Positions 47,160-58,689 of a stretch of DNA of 64,000 nucleotides are shown piece by piece. Source of the DNA: Hyalella azteca. Lineage: Eukaryota; Arthropoda; Malacostraca; Amphipoda; Hyalellidae. The DNA lies in the NCBI RefSeq assembly GCF_000764305.2, contig NW_025931526.1:1-64000 (forward strand). Direction: 5' to 3'. How positions within the stretch are numbered: the stretch's first letter is position 1; every line of letters begins with the position of its first letter. The position numbers and the translations under genes were made by a program. A model generated the notes under the pieces. The model was not told the DNA's origin, ran no database searches, and saw nothing but the letters and a program-made list of their open reading frames with translations.

Positions 47160-47414
47160 ATGAGAATTAATAGTGCATGTCAGGCATACCACAATGAATA
47201 TCTTAGATGCTGGTCTGACTTGCACCCTGGATATCTGAGATACCATAAAATATCTCCTTTCTTTGGTTTCTCCGGAAAAGATAAAACCTCAGACGTCAGA
47301 GATCCTTTTTCCAAGGAGAATAGCAGCAAAACGCTGGTTTTTCCCGCCTCAAGTAAAGCCTTCGCTAGAGTTCTCTCCGGTAACACTCTTGTGGGAAGTT
47401 TTGTCTTGCGCTGA
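47160..47414 (+). other. Open segment upstream of the LRR exon, unclear
   Basis: Both strands stay open here (84 codons plus, 68 minus) and composition is GC-richer than the surroundings, without tandem repetition. No domain is recognised and no clear splice frame is seen. It could be an unrecognised exon or a decayed element. Confidence 0.2.
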
Positions 47415-47789
47415 TGGATGAAGTCAACTTTTCTTTGTTATCGATATTGGGCCCATTTTTTCTGCCTTCGATCAGCGTCTGTTTTCCTTGAAGTTATATA
47501 AAATGTATTGAGTGGCTATCGATATAAGAGAATAAAAAATGCCCAAACTTACCCGTAAAAATAATTAACGTATTGTTAGAACAAACTAGGTTGCTGCTGT
47601 CAGGGCAACGTTCATTTAATTTCTTTTCGGACTCCGGCCTGTGTCCCATATGTTACGAAATTTACTCTGTTAGCTAAATATATTTTTGCATTGCAATCTT
47701 TATTAGCCATGAATTGAAACAATGGAATGTCTATTTAGGGCTATAACAAATTCTGATAAATACCAAAACCATGTTCGTTGATATAACAA

Positions 47790-47808
47790 ATGCCCATTTT
47801 CTTTCCAG
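47790..47808 (+). promoter_or_regulatory. 3' splice acceptor upstream of the LRR coding exon
   Basis: A pyrimidine tract, cccattttctttccag, ends in AG at 47807-47808. The exon would start at 47809 and leave 13 bases of 5' UTR before the ATG at 47822. This implies at least one non-coding exon farther upstream. The site is read directly from sequence; use in vivo is inferred. Confidence 0.8.
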
Positions 47809-47821
47809 ACCCGTCTCCGAA

Positions 47822-50017
47822 ATGGCAAGATTTTTCTCGGGATTGTCGCCTCCGAAGCAACTGCTCACATCATTTGTGCTCCTGCTGCTATGCGCCGGAC
47901 AAACTTTGTCTGTAAAAGAAGACCGACAATGTCCAGGAGTCTGCAGATGCTCGACAAACGAGCATGGCAAGCAAAGAACACTTTGCGAGACCGGAGGTCT
48001 GGTAGACCTGATACCCGTAGCTCAAATCGCACCAAACACCCAAGTCTTGATAGTAATGGGGTCTGAACACCTGCCGAATAACTTGAGTCTTGGCCCAATA
48101 TTCAAGGAGCTCAAGGATCTCGAAGAAATTCATCTCACTTGGTCCGGGATTCCATCAGTTGGTGAACACAGTTTCTGGGGGATGAACAAGTTGAAGGTGT
48201 TGAATATATCCCACAACTCTCTCACTTCCATCGTCGACACTAATTTTCGAGGAGCCAACTCTCTTCTTCGCTTAGACTTGAGTCACAATGAAATCGAATC
48301 CGTGCCATCAGCGGTATTCAGACACATCAAGTACCTGAGGTACCTCTCACTGTCGAGCAATATTATACCTAAACTAGTACCTAGAATCTTCTTTGGACTT
48401 TCACGTCTTAGAGAAATGGACCTCTCGTACAATCCACTGGGCGACCTCCAACCAGAATTATTCAGTGACGTACCTGTATTAGAAAAGTTTTCGTGCGCAG
48501 GTTGCGGATTGATGTCAATTAGCGGTTCTCTTTTGAGTATGATGTCTCACCTAACGTACCTGAACCTTCAAAACAACCGATTGACTCAGATCCCGCACAA
48601 AATATCATTACTTCCCAGCCTTAACGTTCTTTTGTTGGACGGAAATCACATCTCGTTCGTTGAGACAGCTGCGATATCGGGGTCACCGATGAACGAATTA
48701 TACTTGAGCAACAACCACATCGTTCGAGTCGAGTCACAAGCTTTCGCCAACTCCAGTATTTCAATCTTAGATTTATCCTATAACCGTTTGTCCAGCATCG
48801 CCCCTGAAAACTTTGACAACTCCATCGACCAAATAAGTGACTTGAGACTATCAGGCAACTCACTACGCATTGAAGACCTGCTGGAGATTCTTCCCATGGC
48901 TGAAAACCTTCGTCGCCTTAGTCTAGGTGACATAGGTCTTACCCTTGTACCAGCCGGCCTGATGCTGCACAGTTACTCTCTTCACTATTTGAATATGTCA
49001 GCAAACTACCTATCCGTACTCCCATACGACCTGTTCACTTCTTCACCAAATTTAGTGGAACTCGACATTTCGTTCAACGACTTTCGTGGTCTGTCAGAGG
49101 AAGTTTTGACTGCGATCGGGCGGGCTAAAAAGCTCAGAAGAATTGGTCTGAAGGGAAATCCGTGGTACTGCGATCAGTGTCATATCACGCCGCTTATGAG
49201 ATGGCTCCAGAATTCTCCGGATCAAGAATCAAACTGCGATGATCCGAGGGTTTGGTCGTGTTTGACGTGCGTTGGACCAAAGACATTCATGGGAGTGAGC
49301 CCTAGTTTATTGCCAGAAGGAGACTTGCCCGAATGTGCCCGACTGGGGGAAATTGCCGACTCTGTCAACTCGCACGCCCCGGGACGCTCCATAGTCCCAT
49401 CATCATTCTCTGACAACCCGGCCGACCCTCAGAGTCCATTGAATCGAAAAACTTTACAGAATTTCACAACTATCTTCAAAGAAAAGCTTCCCATTTTCGT
49501 GATCTGCTTGTGTACTTTCATTGGTGTTATTTTGTGTGTGGTGATAAGTGGCGTAATTTTCTATAGCCGACACTCCGCTTTCTACTACACCAACGAAAAA
49601 GAGCTCGAAAACACGAGCTATTTTGTCTCATCTGAGACACTGAAGTCACCGCGCTGGAGAACAAGTCGTTCAAACGGAAAAAATGGCTGCAGTGACGCTC
49701 TCGGTAACGGGTCAAACGCCCTCGGGACCGGATACAACGGGTATGAAGTCTTCAACGGCCCCGGCAACGGCTCCTATACGTCAAATAACCTTCATCGTCC
49801 CACCAGAAACAACAACACTAAAATTCCAGAGCGTCCCGCGGTTCAACAGGACACAGTGGCCATAGCCACCATTGAAGAGCTTGCGGATATCGCTGGCTCT
49901 TCGGAACTCGTTGACTCGAGATGGCCATCTTCTTCACTCCCGCCGCCGCCACCGCCGCTTGCTGCCGCCACCGGGATTACCATATTGGAATCTGAGCCCC
50001 GGCCTGGCAAAGCGTAG
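47822..50017 (+). CDS. Leucine-rich repeat single-pass transmembrane protein
   Basis: A 731-residue type I membrane protein, probably a cell-surface adhesion or recognition receptor (role inferred from architecture). Residues 1-30 form a signal peptide with hydrophobic core LLTSFVLLLLCAG. A cysteine N-cap follows (Cys37, 41, 43, 55; CPGVCRC). About 14 LRRs span residues 100-446, with clear LxxLxLxxN cores such as LLRLDLSHNEI, LTYLNLQNNRL and LVELDISFNDF. A cysteine C-cap runs from GNPWYCDQC (446-454) to Cys505. An NFT sequon lies just before the membrane helix at about 556-580, and the ~150-residue cytoplasmic tail ends with a run of six prolines. The frame is open from an ATG at 47771, but that stretch contains a polypyrimidine tract and AG splice acceptor ending at 47808. 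The ATG at 47822 has a purine at -3 and G at +4 and directly precedes the signal peptide, so it is preferred. No frameshift or stop is present and the stop is TAG. I cannot name an orthologue; arthropod LRR receptors are numerous. Confidence 0.93.
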   Translation: MARFFSGLSPPKQLLTSFVLLLLCAGQTLSVKEDRQCPGVCRCSTNEHGKQRTLCETGGLVDLIPVAQIAPNTQVLIVMGSEHLPNNLSLGPIFKELKDLEEIHLTWSGIPSVGEHSFWGMNKLKVLNISHNSLTSIVDTNFRGANSLLRLDLSHNEIESVPSAVFRHIKYLRYLSLSSNIIPKLVPRIFFGLSRLREMDLSYNPLGDLQPELFSDVPVLEKFSCAGCGLMSISGSLLSMMSHLTYLNLQNNRLTQIPHKISLLPSLNVLLLDGNHISFVETAAISGSPMNELYLSNNHIVRVESQAFANSSISILDLSYNRLSSIAPENFDNSIDQISDLRLSGNSLRIEDLLEILPMAENLRRLSLGDIGLTLVPAGLMLHSYSLHYLNMSANYLSVLPYDLFTSSPNLVELDISFNDFRGLSEEVLTAIGRAKKLRRIGLKGNPWYCDQCHITPLMRWLQNSPDQESNCDDPRVWSCLTCVGPKTFMGVSPSLLPEGDLPECARLGEIADSVNSHAPGRSIVPSSFSDNPADPQSPLNRKTLQNFTTIFKEKLPIFVICLCTFIGVILCVVISGVIFYSRHSAFYYTNEKELENTSYFVSSETLKSPRWRTSRSNGKNGCSDALGNGSNALGTGYNGYEVFNGPGNGSYTSNNLHRPTRNNNTKIPERPAVQQDTVAIATIEELADIAGSSELVDSRWPSSSLPPPPPPLAAATGITILESEPRPGKA

Positions 50018-50442
50018 ATAACGCGCCAATTGTTGCAAAATGCCACGCGTTTAAACGATCTCGAGGAAGTGGGATATCTGACTGCGGTCGTCGTGGCTTG
50101 CCATGTCGTGGAGAAGCTCGAGGAAAATTGCTTTTGTGATGGCACAATTGAAGCTTGGAAATTCTATTCAAATGCCATAGAATTTTGATGTGAACATATC
50201 TAGATGTAGTGTGGTTCTGCATGGAATCTATCATAAAAAGATGTTTAAAACGAGATTGAAAAGCGGTGTGATTTTGAAGTGAAAAAATTAGATTTATTTC
50301 TCGGAAAAGTACATCAAAAGAGCATTTTTTGCATGAATTTATTGAGAATTTTAATTTTTTTAGAAACAACTTTTTATGTTTCACTTTATACGCACCGGAA
50401 GATGTGAGTGTGAATTTATTGTATTTTTATAAGTGGAATAAA
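50018..50442 (+). other. Probable 3' UTR of the LRR gene
   Basis: Composition becomes AT-rich after the stop. The region ends at the first AATAAA. Inferred only. Confidence 0.4.
50437..50442 (+). terminator. Candidate polyadenylation signal of the LRR gene
   Basis: AATAAA lies 420 bases after the stop codon, followed by TTG-rich sequence. A second AATAAA is at 50502-50507. Either could end the transcript; AT-rich DNA yields such hexamers by chance. Confidence 0.4.
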
Positions 50443-52053
50443 AAGTTGCAGCGAATTTCTAGATGAGTATGCAAATCGATATCACGCGGGAGAATTGAAA
50501 AAATAAACAAGTTTGGATTGGTTGATCGGAAACAGATAACAATTTTCGTCCAATTTCCTTTCAGAAAAATTCCTGCTTCATTAAATTTGGCACTTTTTCA
50601 GAAATTTGATACCGTCTACGTAGAAATAAGAAGTATTTTGTTCAACGAAACTTAGACAATATGAGGATGAATTCGGTTCAACCATCCATAGCTTTAATCA
50701 TCTAGTTACTCGTCTAGTGACGATCAACATAGACAATAAGAGAAAAAAGTCCGTATACATAAGTTTTAAAAACATATATTTTCTTCCTCTTTGTGCCAAT
50801 TTGATGCTATATTGATAAGTACAGTTTACAATTAGCACAGCGGTATGAGGTAGTTTAATATATTCATATGAGCTTTACTTGACATCAAATGCTTTTATTT
50901 AACGCTAATGCCATCATTCCATTACTTAAATTCTATGACCTTTTGCGCTGAAACAAAATTCGATCTGAATTCAAATTATCGAACAAAATAAATGTTGAGT
51001 ATCACCCAAATTCGAGTGAGTTACATTTCAAAGTTGAAGGCACATGATGCGTAGAGTTTTCTTAGTGAAGAATACAGAGTGTTGAATAAATAGAAGCCCC
51101 ATCGTCTGTCCATTTTAATTCAAAGTTGCCTGTGAAAACTCGAATAAGTAATTCAGTAAACACACATGATATTCAGTATAAGTAATTCAGTATCATGTGT
51201 GTTTCGAAGTATTCTGCGGGCGGTGTAATATCCTGCGTGTTGCCGTATTCATGTGTAATTCAGGACAAAGTATTGTTGCTTCTAGTACAAAATTCTGTGT
51301 GCTGCAGAATGATGAATAAATTAACTAGATATTTTTTGAATCTATTAGTCTGTTGTTGTACAGATTATCAGTGTACGATGACCGTTGTAACTAACGACCA
51401 TTCGGAAACCTAATAAATATTTTATAGCTGAAAATATTGAGCACGAGGCTGGTTATTGTAAAAGAAAACTCCAGTATATTCTGTGAAATAACTCAGTTTT
51501 TTGTTAGGCTTTAGACAAAATAGAAATTATGTGTGGTGGGTTCATTGTATTCATGAGTCCTGAGATAAACGATAATACTAGTTTTATGACGAGTAAAATA
51601 AGTTTAGTTACTAAAATAGATACTGAGCTGACTAATAGAATTAGTCACGAATAAGTGCCAAAATTTGTGCTGGAACTAGAATGATATTAAGTAGAGCTCG
51701 TAGTTTTAGGTGGCGTGCTTGACAGATTATGATTTATATTGTTGATGTCCGGGTACTTTAAGAGACCCAGGGGCTCTAGAAAAATAAAGCATCTATGAGA
51801 CCTAGCGGCTCTGAAAAAATTTGTCCAATCGGAGAAAAGTAAAACAGATTGGATAAATTTGAATTATATGAACCTGGGTTAGGGTGGTCTAAGAAAAATG
51901 GGTGCTCTTTGAACCTGGGTTTCCCAATTTCACATGAAATTTTGTAGTGTTATTCTTAACTTAAATTGGTAATTTCTGGAGCTGGCTGGCGACCAAATCA
52001 TGGATTTGTATGTATCGTTTAAGGGTTGATGCTCCAATAATTGGAGTCTGGAT
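50443..52053. other. Spacer downstream of the LRR gene
   Basis: AT-rich; contains the hairpin at 51158-51204. No gene supported. Confidence 0.5.
51158..51204. repeat. Perfect 14-bp inverted repeat
   Basis: AAACACACATGATA (51158-51171) and TATCATGTGTGTTT (51191-51204) around a 19-base spacer. GTAATTCAG is repeated inside and before the structure. Confidence 0.82.
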
Positions 52054-52132
52054 AGATTCAGGATATAGATAGGATAGATTCAGGATAGAGATAGGATAGA
52101 TTCAGGATAGAGATAGGATAGATTCAGGATGT
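52054..52132. repeat. 22-bp repeat, about 3.5 copies
   Basis: GATAGATTCAGGATAGAGAT plus AG. Confidence 0.88.
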
Positions 52133-52277
52133 TGTCGGGATGTAATATGAATGAAGTCAAGATGCAGTCTGGCTTAAGTCTTGCTGGAGTCAATTTGGAG
52201 TCAGGCTAGAAGTTTGCATTCGGTCCAGTAGGTCCAGCGTCGTGAGTGCAGTGAGGCTCGCAGCTCAAGCCCAGATC

Positions 52278-52383
52278 CTTAATTGTGCAGCGCATTAAAA
52301 TGTTATTGCGCCTCAATTGTGCAGCGCATTAAAATGTTATTGCGCCTCAATTGTGCAGCGCATTAAAATGTTATTGCGCCTCA
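52278..52383. repeat. 34-bp minisatellite, 3 copies
   Basis: ATTGTGCAGCGCATTAAAAT plus GTTATTGCGCCTCA; almost no divergence between copies. Confidence 0.94.
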
Positions 52384-53146
52384 ATACGATATATCTGATG
52401 GCCAAGCGACCATGCCAACGCAATATTGGGGCGTTCATATTGAATCTTATTGACTTATATTGCCTAGAGCAACCAATCAATTGTTGAACAAAATTTAGAA
52501 TAATTCATTGGCTTCAATATTGCAGGACATTGATTGGTATTGCGTAAGACAGCTCATAACATATTGACTTCAAAATGCATTGCCTAAAAATTTAATTTTG
52601 TTCATTGCTATTGCGTGGTAAAGATAAACTTTAGAAAAAAACGATATTTCTATGATAAAATGGATGGTAATACGCCGCCTCATAGACTGGGTAAAAAGAA
52701 ACATATGCATAAGATTTTTACCAACATAAAAAAAATTAGGCCGAACTGCCATGTTGCAGCCGTAAGCTTCACAAGACAATAAACAATAGATTTCTGTAAG
52801 TCTGATGATTCTGGTCAGAAATAATGCCAAATTTATGTATTCTTAAATAGCTTAAGCTTTCAGTCTACGAGATATTAAAACATTTTAATAAATTAATTTG
52901 GTCTTGAGGTATTGTTTTATTTAAACATTGCAATTAGAACAGGTCTTGAAATGGAGGAAGAGTTATCAAAAAAATTATAAGCCAAGAAAACGCCAAGTAA
53001 ATCCGTTACGTCCTGAACGAAAACTTTCTGTGAAAATGTAAATAATTTACCTGAATTTTTCTTTGCTCCTGAATTCTTGGCAAACTTTTGCGATTTAGAC
53101 ACTAATGATACGAGAACTGGTCTTATAACGGAAGAACTGGCCGAAA
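52384..53146. other. Spacer without recognised gene
   Basis: Nothing supported. Confidence 0.5.
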
Positions 53147-53540
53147 CTCTGAGTAATGTGTCAAAGCTTCGAGGAATACTTCAAAACTTCATGGAATAGG
53201 TCAAAACTTTAAAGAATAGGGCAAGGTATCAAGGAATAGGTCAAAACTTCAAGGAATCGGTCATGACTCCAAGGAATAGGTCAAGACCTATAGGAATAGG
53301 TCAAGACCTATAGGAATAGGTCAAGGCTCTAAGGAATAGGTCAATGCTCCAAAGAATAGGTCAATACTTCAAGGAATAGGTCAATGCTTCAAGGAATAGG
53401 TCAATGCTTCATGAAACAGGTCAAGACTTCATGGAACAGGTAAAGACTTCATGGAATAGGTCAAGATCTCAAATAGTAAGCCAAGACTTCGAAGAAATAG
53501 GTCAAGGCTTTAAGGAACAGGGGCAAAACTTTGCGGAATA
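53147..53540. repeat. 20-bp minisatellite, about 19 copies
   Basis: Unit CAAGGAATAGGTCAATGCTT with AAGACTT and ACCTATAGG variants. Confidence 0.92.
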
Positions 53541-53554
53541 ATTCTAGCCTTTGA

Positions 53555-53752
53555 AGAACTCGCTCAGAATTAGCAACAGAATTCGAAGCGGAACCAGAAG
53601 TTCGGGACGGAGTTCTCAGAGTGTCGGAGATTCGCAGGGATCGGCACTCGGTCTCGCAGGAACTCCCAGCCAAAGGGAATCTCGATCCTACATCCGAAGG
53701 ATCTGAGCGGCAATCCTTAGATCGGTCTTCGTCTGAGAGACGAGGACGATAA
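53555..53752 (+). other. GC-richer open segment, possible exon fragment
   Basis: Sixty-five codons open on the plus strand without an ATG (contains SELATEFEAEPEVRDG and SLDRSSSERRGR), ending in TAA. It is hydrophilic and not tandem. The minus strand is open too. It could be a terminal exon or chance. Confidence 0.15.
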
Positions 53753-55419
53753 AGTGTGACGTGATGGGGGAGGGAATGAGGGGCAAGGCAGGGGGTCGAG
53801 GTAAGTGACTCCCAACCAACCTTACCTCCCCATTTCAAATGTTTATCATTATTATATTCAAAATTTTACCATATTTTTCATTATTCACTGTATTTTCACA
53901 TTACTTTGAAGTTTTTCTTTCATTGCTGGTACCTTCGAAAGTTGCAAGCAAGTCATGCCAATGTCTTACTACTCCGGCAAATTTAAGCTGCCTATTTTAT
54001 AACTCTAAATCCCCTCCTTTTCACCATTTTCCCCCTTTACCTCACCATGCACCCTTCCCTAAAACGAACGAAGATTTAACTAGTTTTTGCATTGTCCGGT
54101 ATTTCTTTTATTGTTTCATTTTCTTTGTTTACTTTTTTATACCATTTTATCTTTCTCTCGGGATCACAGGGCCAATCAATCGAGACGACCGGATTAAGGT
54201 CAACCGGACAAGTAAATCTTGTGAAAACTAAGCCGATTTTTTCACTCTATCGGTCGGATAGATTCGACCTTTATCGAGCAATTGATGGCTGTAAATCTAA
54301 TGTCTTAGAACGTTCCCTAGTAAACTCGTAAATTAATCAGAAATAATACTATATATGATTTTTCATCGTTCATTTACAGGAACAAAAATATATATACCAG
54401 ATGACTAAGTGAAAAACTTCGCAAACATCGCATAAAACGTAAAGATTACGTAATAATAAAATAAAAAGATGACACCATAATCGATGGATAAATAAATTTT
54501 TTCAGTAAAAAGCACAAATAAAAGTTGCCAGATGTTGGTTTAGGACCATCAGCAGTTATACAAAAGAAACTTGTAAAATTTGTAACCGCGAAAGATTTTT
54601 CAGAGGATATAAATACAGCGCCATATCATATCAGATGGCTGTTTACGCAAACAAAATCGAAGAAGTTCAGAGAAGTCCTAGACAAGAAAAAATATGAAAA
54701 AATAAAGAAAAATTTTAAAGCGACTAATGGATTGAATTATTTGTCTTCACAGGCCAACGTTGAAAAAATTCTATGAAAATTACCATAATCCACTTTGCAA
54801 TCTACAAAAAGTATCAACTTACATTAAATATTCTTAAAAAAAAGATAAGCGCGTCCCTAAAACTCACCTGCCACCACATAAAAAATGTGCCGATGTAGAG
54901 TGACATGCTTCACTGTTGAAAAAAACTTGAATATATAGAAAACCTGGGATTAGGAAAAAAGTTATAAAACAAGATGTCCTAAAGAACCATTGCCAATTTT
55001 ACTGCCTATTATAGTAAAAGCCGTCAGAAGGCTTCATTTTAACTTATATTCAATTATAAAAGATTTCACTCATAAAAGATGGTTGTATTTACAGGGGTTG
55101 CGAAATTTGATCGAAGCATTAAAATCTTGTCAAGCATCACAATATCACAAAGTCAACTATATATACTATTGTTCTTATGACAATCACACGTTTCTCGTAT
55201 TTGCTGTCCTTCAAGGGTTTACTAGTCGTCTATTCAACGCATATTCATTACCTAACATTTATTAAGGCGGGGTACGAAAGTAAACCCTCAATGAAGGAGA
55301 TAACGTCTGACGTAAAAAGCAATCAGTCGAACCCGCTTCAACAGTAAAATTTATATATATGAATAATTATTTAGTAATGATTCCACAGTACATTTCTTTG
55401 GATGATGAGAGCCGAGATA
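53753..55419. other. Spacer without recognised gene
   Basis: Lysine-rich open frame 54525-54776 and frame 54990-55265 (both plus) carry no recognised domain and are not called. Confidence 0.4.
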
Positions 55420-55680
55420 GCGCATCAAAAGAAAATTTTGAACGTCCCAAATGGAAACGACGAACTAACGTCCCGAATGGAAACGGTAAACTAACGTCCA
55501 AAATGGAAACGATTAACTGACGTTCCGAATTGAAACGGTAAACTAACATCTCAAATTCAAACGATGAACTAACATCCCGAATGAAGGCGATTAACTGACG
55601 TCCCAAATAGTAAATACGAACAAACGTCCCAAATGGAAACGGTAAACTAACGTCCCAAATGGAAACGCAAACGTCCAGCA
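55420..55680. repeat. ~28-bp degenerate minisatellite, about 9 copies
   Basis: Unit CGTCCCAAATGGAAACGG plus TAAACTAA with many variants. Confidence 0.9.
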
Positions 55681-55765
55681 TTAAATCCTATTCTGTTGGT
55701 CATATCTTCCGTCCAAAGACGCGTTGTGCGATATCCGTGCATCGCAGCAGCGGCGGAACATTGTC

Positions 55766-56168
55766 TCGAGGCTATACAGCTGCTGAGCTACATCGTTACC
55801 AGGCTATACAGCTGCTGAGCTACATTGTTACCAGACTATACAGCTGCTGAGCTACATTGTTACCAGGCTATACAGCTGCTGAGCTACATTGTTACCAGGC
55901 TATACAGCTGCTGGGCTACATTGTTACCAGACTATACAGCTGCTGAGCTACATTGTTACCAGGCTATACAGCTGCTAAGCTACATTGTTACCAGACTATA
56001 CAGCTGCTGAGCTACATTGTTACCATACTATACAGCTGCTGGGCTACATTGTTACCAGACTATACAGCTGCTGGGCTACATTGTTACCAGACTATACAGC
56101 TGCTGGGCTACATTGTTACCAGACTATACAGCTGCTGGGCTATATTGTTACCAGGCTATACAGCTGTG
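55766..56168. repeat. 32-bp minisatellite, about 12.5 copies
   Basis: Unit CTATACAGCTGCTGAGCTAC plus ATTGTTACCAGG; GAG/GGG and AGG/AGA variants are shared by neighbours, a sign of block-wise expansion. Confidence 0.96.
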
Positions 56169-56368
56169 TGCTACAGGGAAGCTCTCCCAGCCCAAGCTAT
56201 TAACTTCATTTGAACTCCTGTTACGCCGGCCCTCGGGTGCGAATGTTAGTGAGGAGTGAAGAACACGCCTACTGAATATCATGAGGGAATAAATTGCATA
56301 GTTATTTGTATTGAGTGTTTACTTCTTTGGTTCGCTTGGGTTAGAGAAATTAAGGATGAAAAATATTC

Positions 56369-56511
56369 CTCAGTACTCACTGCAGTGAGTGACTGAGAGC
56401 GCATTTTCTCGTCTGTCCGTCCGTGAAATCACGGACAGATGGACAGACGGACGGACGGACATGACGAGCGCAATAGCGCATTTTTTCCATAAATGAGAAA
56501 ATGCGCTAAAA
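56369..56511. mobile_element. Small inverted-repeat (MITE-like) element, copy 2, short core
   Basis: The same arms occur at 56398-56410 and 56495-56507, with the same leader at 56369-56397 (here with the perfect palindrome CTCACTGCAGTGAG) and the same right-hand sequence TTTTTTCCATAAATGAG. The GACG/GACA core is only about 40 bases. Two independent copies with matching edges show this is a dispersed element, not a chance hairpin. Confidence 0.72.
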
Positions 56512-58240
56512 ATTGAAATTTTTCCGTATGAGAGGAAAGCGAAGTACGAAACAATGAAGAATCGGACAATAGTGAACGGAAACTTATTACCAAGTTAAAG
56601 CAATATAAATTTTTTTAAAGTTGTCTGCGATATTTATGAAAGATACATGATTAAAAAAATATTTTTAAAATAGATGTTCAAGTAAATTAAGAGGAAAATG
56701 ATTGAAAGTGAAAGGGAATCGTATTTTCACTCAAATGCTTGACCTCTGAAATATTCACAAATATATCAAAATAAACTAGACGTTCACATTCATCAAATCA
56801 AGAGAAGAGCTTCCAACGCGTCACTCGACTCTCTCACAAAAAGAAATCTTTTGCACGGGAAATAGCCATAATGAAGAATTTCCTCAAAGAATTAGCCATG
56901 AGAAAAATATATTTTACCTGTTATTATTTTATGACATTAACAATTTTTGAACAGATTTTCATAGGCGGCAATTGTACCGGAGTAACTAAGACATGTGGGA
57001 CTACAGTGCTGTGACCGCGCAGCATAAGTATAGTCAAGAGACATAGATCGTCTCTGTGTCAGATACGTGTCGGCTTGTTACTGGAAATACAAATCTCTGC
57101 TTGTGTCTGTGTTTGTATCCTGGCTGAGCCATACAGCAATATAATCGATTTATTTTTTTGATGAAAGTAAATTAATGGACACAAAAGAACAGTTTTCTTT
57201 CATAACATGAACACGTTATTAAAAATGAAAAAGAATTAAAATTCTTTGAAATTTTCCAAGAAGGTGAAGATTTCATAGAGAGGAATCTATCAAACTTCCG
57301 ATCATAAATTCTATCAGTCAAACTTTACAGAAAATAATCATACCGCGTATATATTCCAGGCTGTAAAAAGACGCATTGATATGCTATACTGTTTCCTAAA
57401 ATTACGCTTCTTCCTTTTCGGGAAAACACGAAGGGTATTGCAAACTTCAATAAATTTAATGCCTTCGAAACGTGAAGGTGAGGAAGATGCATGGGTCACT
57501 GAAGTATTTTGCAAGGCAAAAGTTTTTCCGCGAATCCCATCCGAATGGAAGAATCGAACGAGACCAAAAAAACTCGCAAAAATCCCAAGACATGCAAAGC
57601 ATTTCTTTGTGAAGGCCAGGAAGATGCATGCGTTATTTAGGCACATTGGTAGCGCTCTTGAGTCTCTTAAGGCAGCTCTTAGCAGTGATTGGATGAGCAT
57701 CTAGAGGCCTTATGACCACTTAGCGCAGTCATCCAGAGAAAACTGTGCACAACACCGGGCAGCTTGCAAGTGTTCAGCCTCCGTCATACTCACGACTTCC
57801 TAGAAATATGACGACTATTTCTTACGTCTGAGACGCCGAAAACTTCTTACGACTCACGCGTAAATGCATTCCTACGTCTCACACACAGACGATTTCTTAC
57901 GACTTCTGCGCTAATGAATTCTTACGACGAGTGTTCGTTCCCCAATTTAGAAGCACTAATTGCACACTTCTGGTCTACAACACTTCTCTGTATATACTTT
58001 GACTGACATTGGGTGGAAACTTTATAGCATAAACAATCATTTGGTATTTTTAATGACAAAGGGTTGTCCTACGACAAGCGATCATTAAGCTTTTTTACAG
58101 TCGAAATTGTCTTGTACGATGAGCATTTATTTACGCTTGGTTTAATTTGTCATGACAAGATTCCTTACCCTATGTTTATACCCTAAAAAGATTCGAACAC
58201 CTAATTAATTTTCGAGTTAATTATCACTGGAATACAAATT
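56512..58240. other. Spacer without recognised gene
   Basis: A short near-repeat (GAAGATGCATG context) at about 57470-57500 and 57610-57635 within a stretch open on both strands (57338-57704), without a recognised domain. A TTTCTTACGACT-type repeat lies at about 57805-57920. Confidence 0.45.
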
Positions 58241-58470
58241 ACTGTTCGCTAAGCAGTAGTTTACTGTTTGCTACGCAGTAATTTACTGTTTACTACGCAG
58301 TAGTTTACTGTTTGTACGCAGTAGTTTACTGTTCGCTACGCAGTAGTTTACTGTTCGCTACACAGTAGTTTACTGTTTCCTCCGCACTAGTTTACAGTTC
58401 ACTACGCAGTAGTTTACTGTTCACTACACAGTAGTTTACTATTCGCTACGCAGTAGCTAACTATTTGCTA
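58241..58470. repeat. 22-bp minisatellite, about 10 copies
   Basis: Unit CAGTAGTTTACTGTTCGCTA plus CG. Each unit is partly palindromic (CAGTAGTTTACTG). Confidence 0.95.
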
Positions 58471-58689
58471 CTACGGATAATTCTGTTACATTGTAACTCT
58501 TTACATCGCATTTCATGGAGCCTAGCACCCCACATGTCGACATGGAGGCAAATGACGCCTGACAAGCGTTGCGCCGAGTCTTGTGACTGATGACTGCAAC
58601 ATACATGCCTCATATCACGACCATGTGGTGGTGGGGGCAATCCTAGAATGTGGATGGCGGAGGAAATCTTTGATATGCCGAGCAAATGA

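Noticed and set aside
54525..55265. Two lysine-rich or hydrophobic open frames (83 and 91 codons)
   Set aside because: No recognised domain, AT-rich composition that favours such frames, no clear splice sites; left as hypothetical.
57338..57704. Overlapping 107- and 120-codon frames on opposite strands
   Set aside because: No domain on either strand; an internal near-duplicate suggests decayed repeat sequence.
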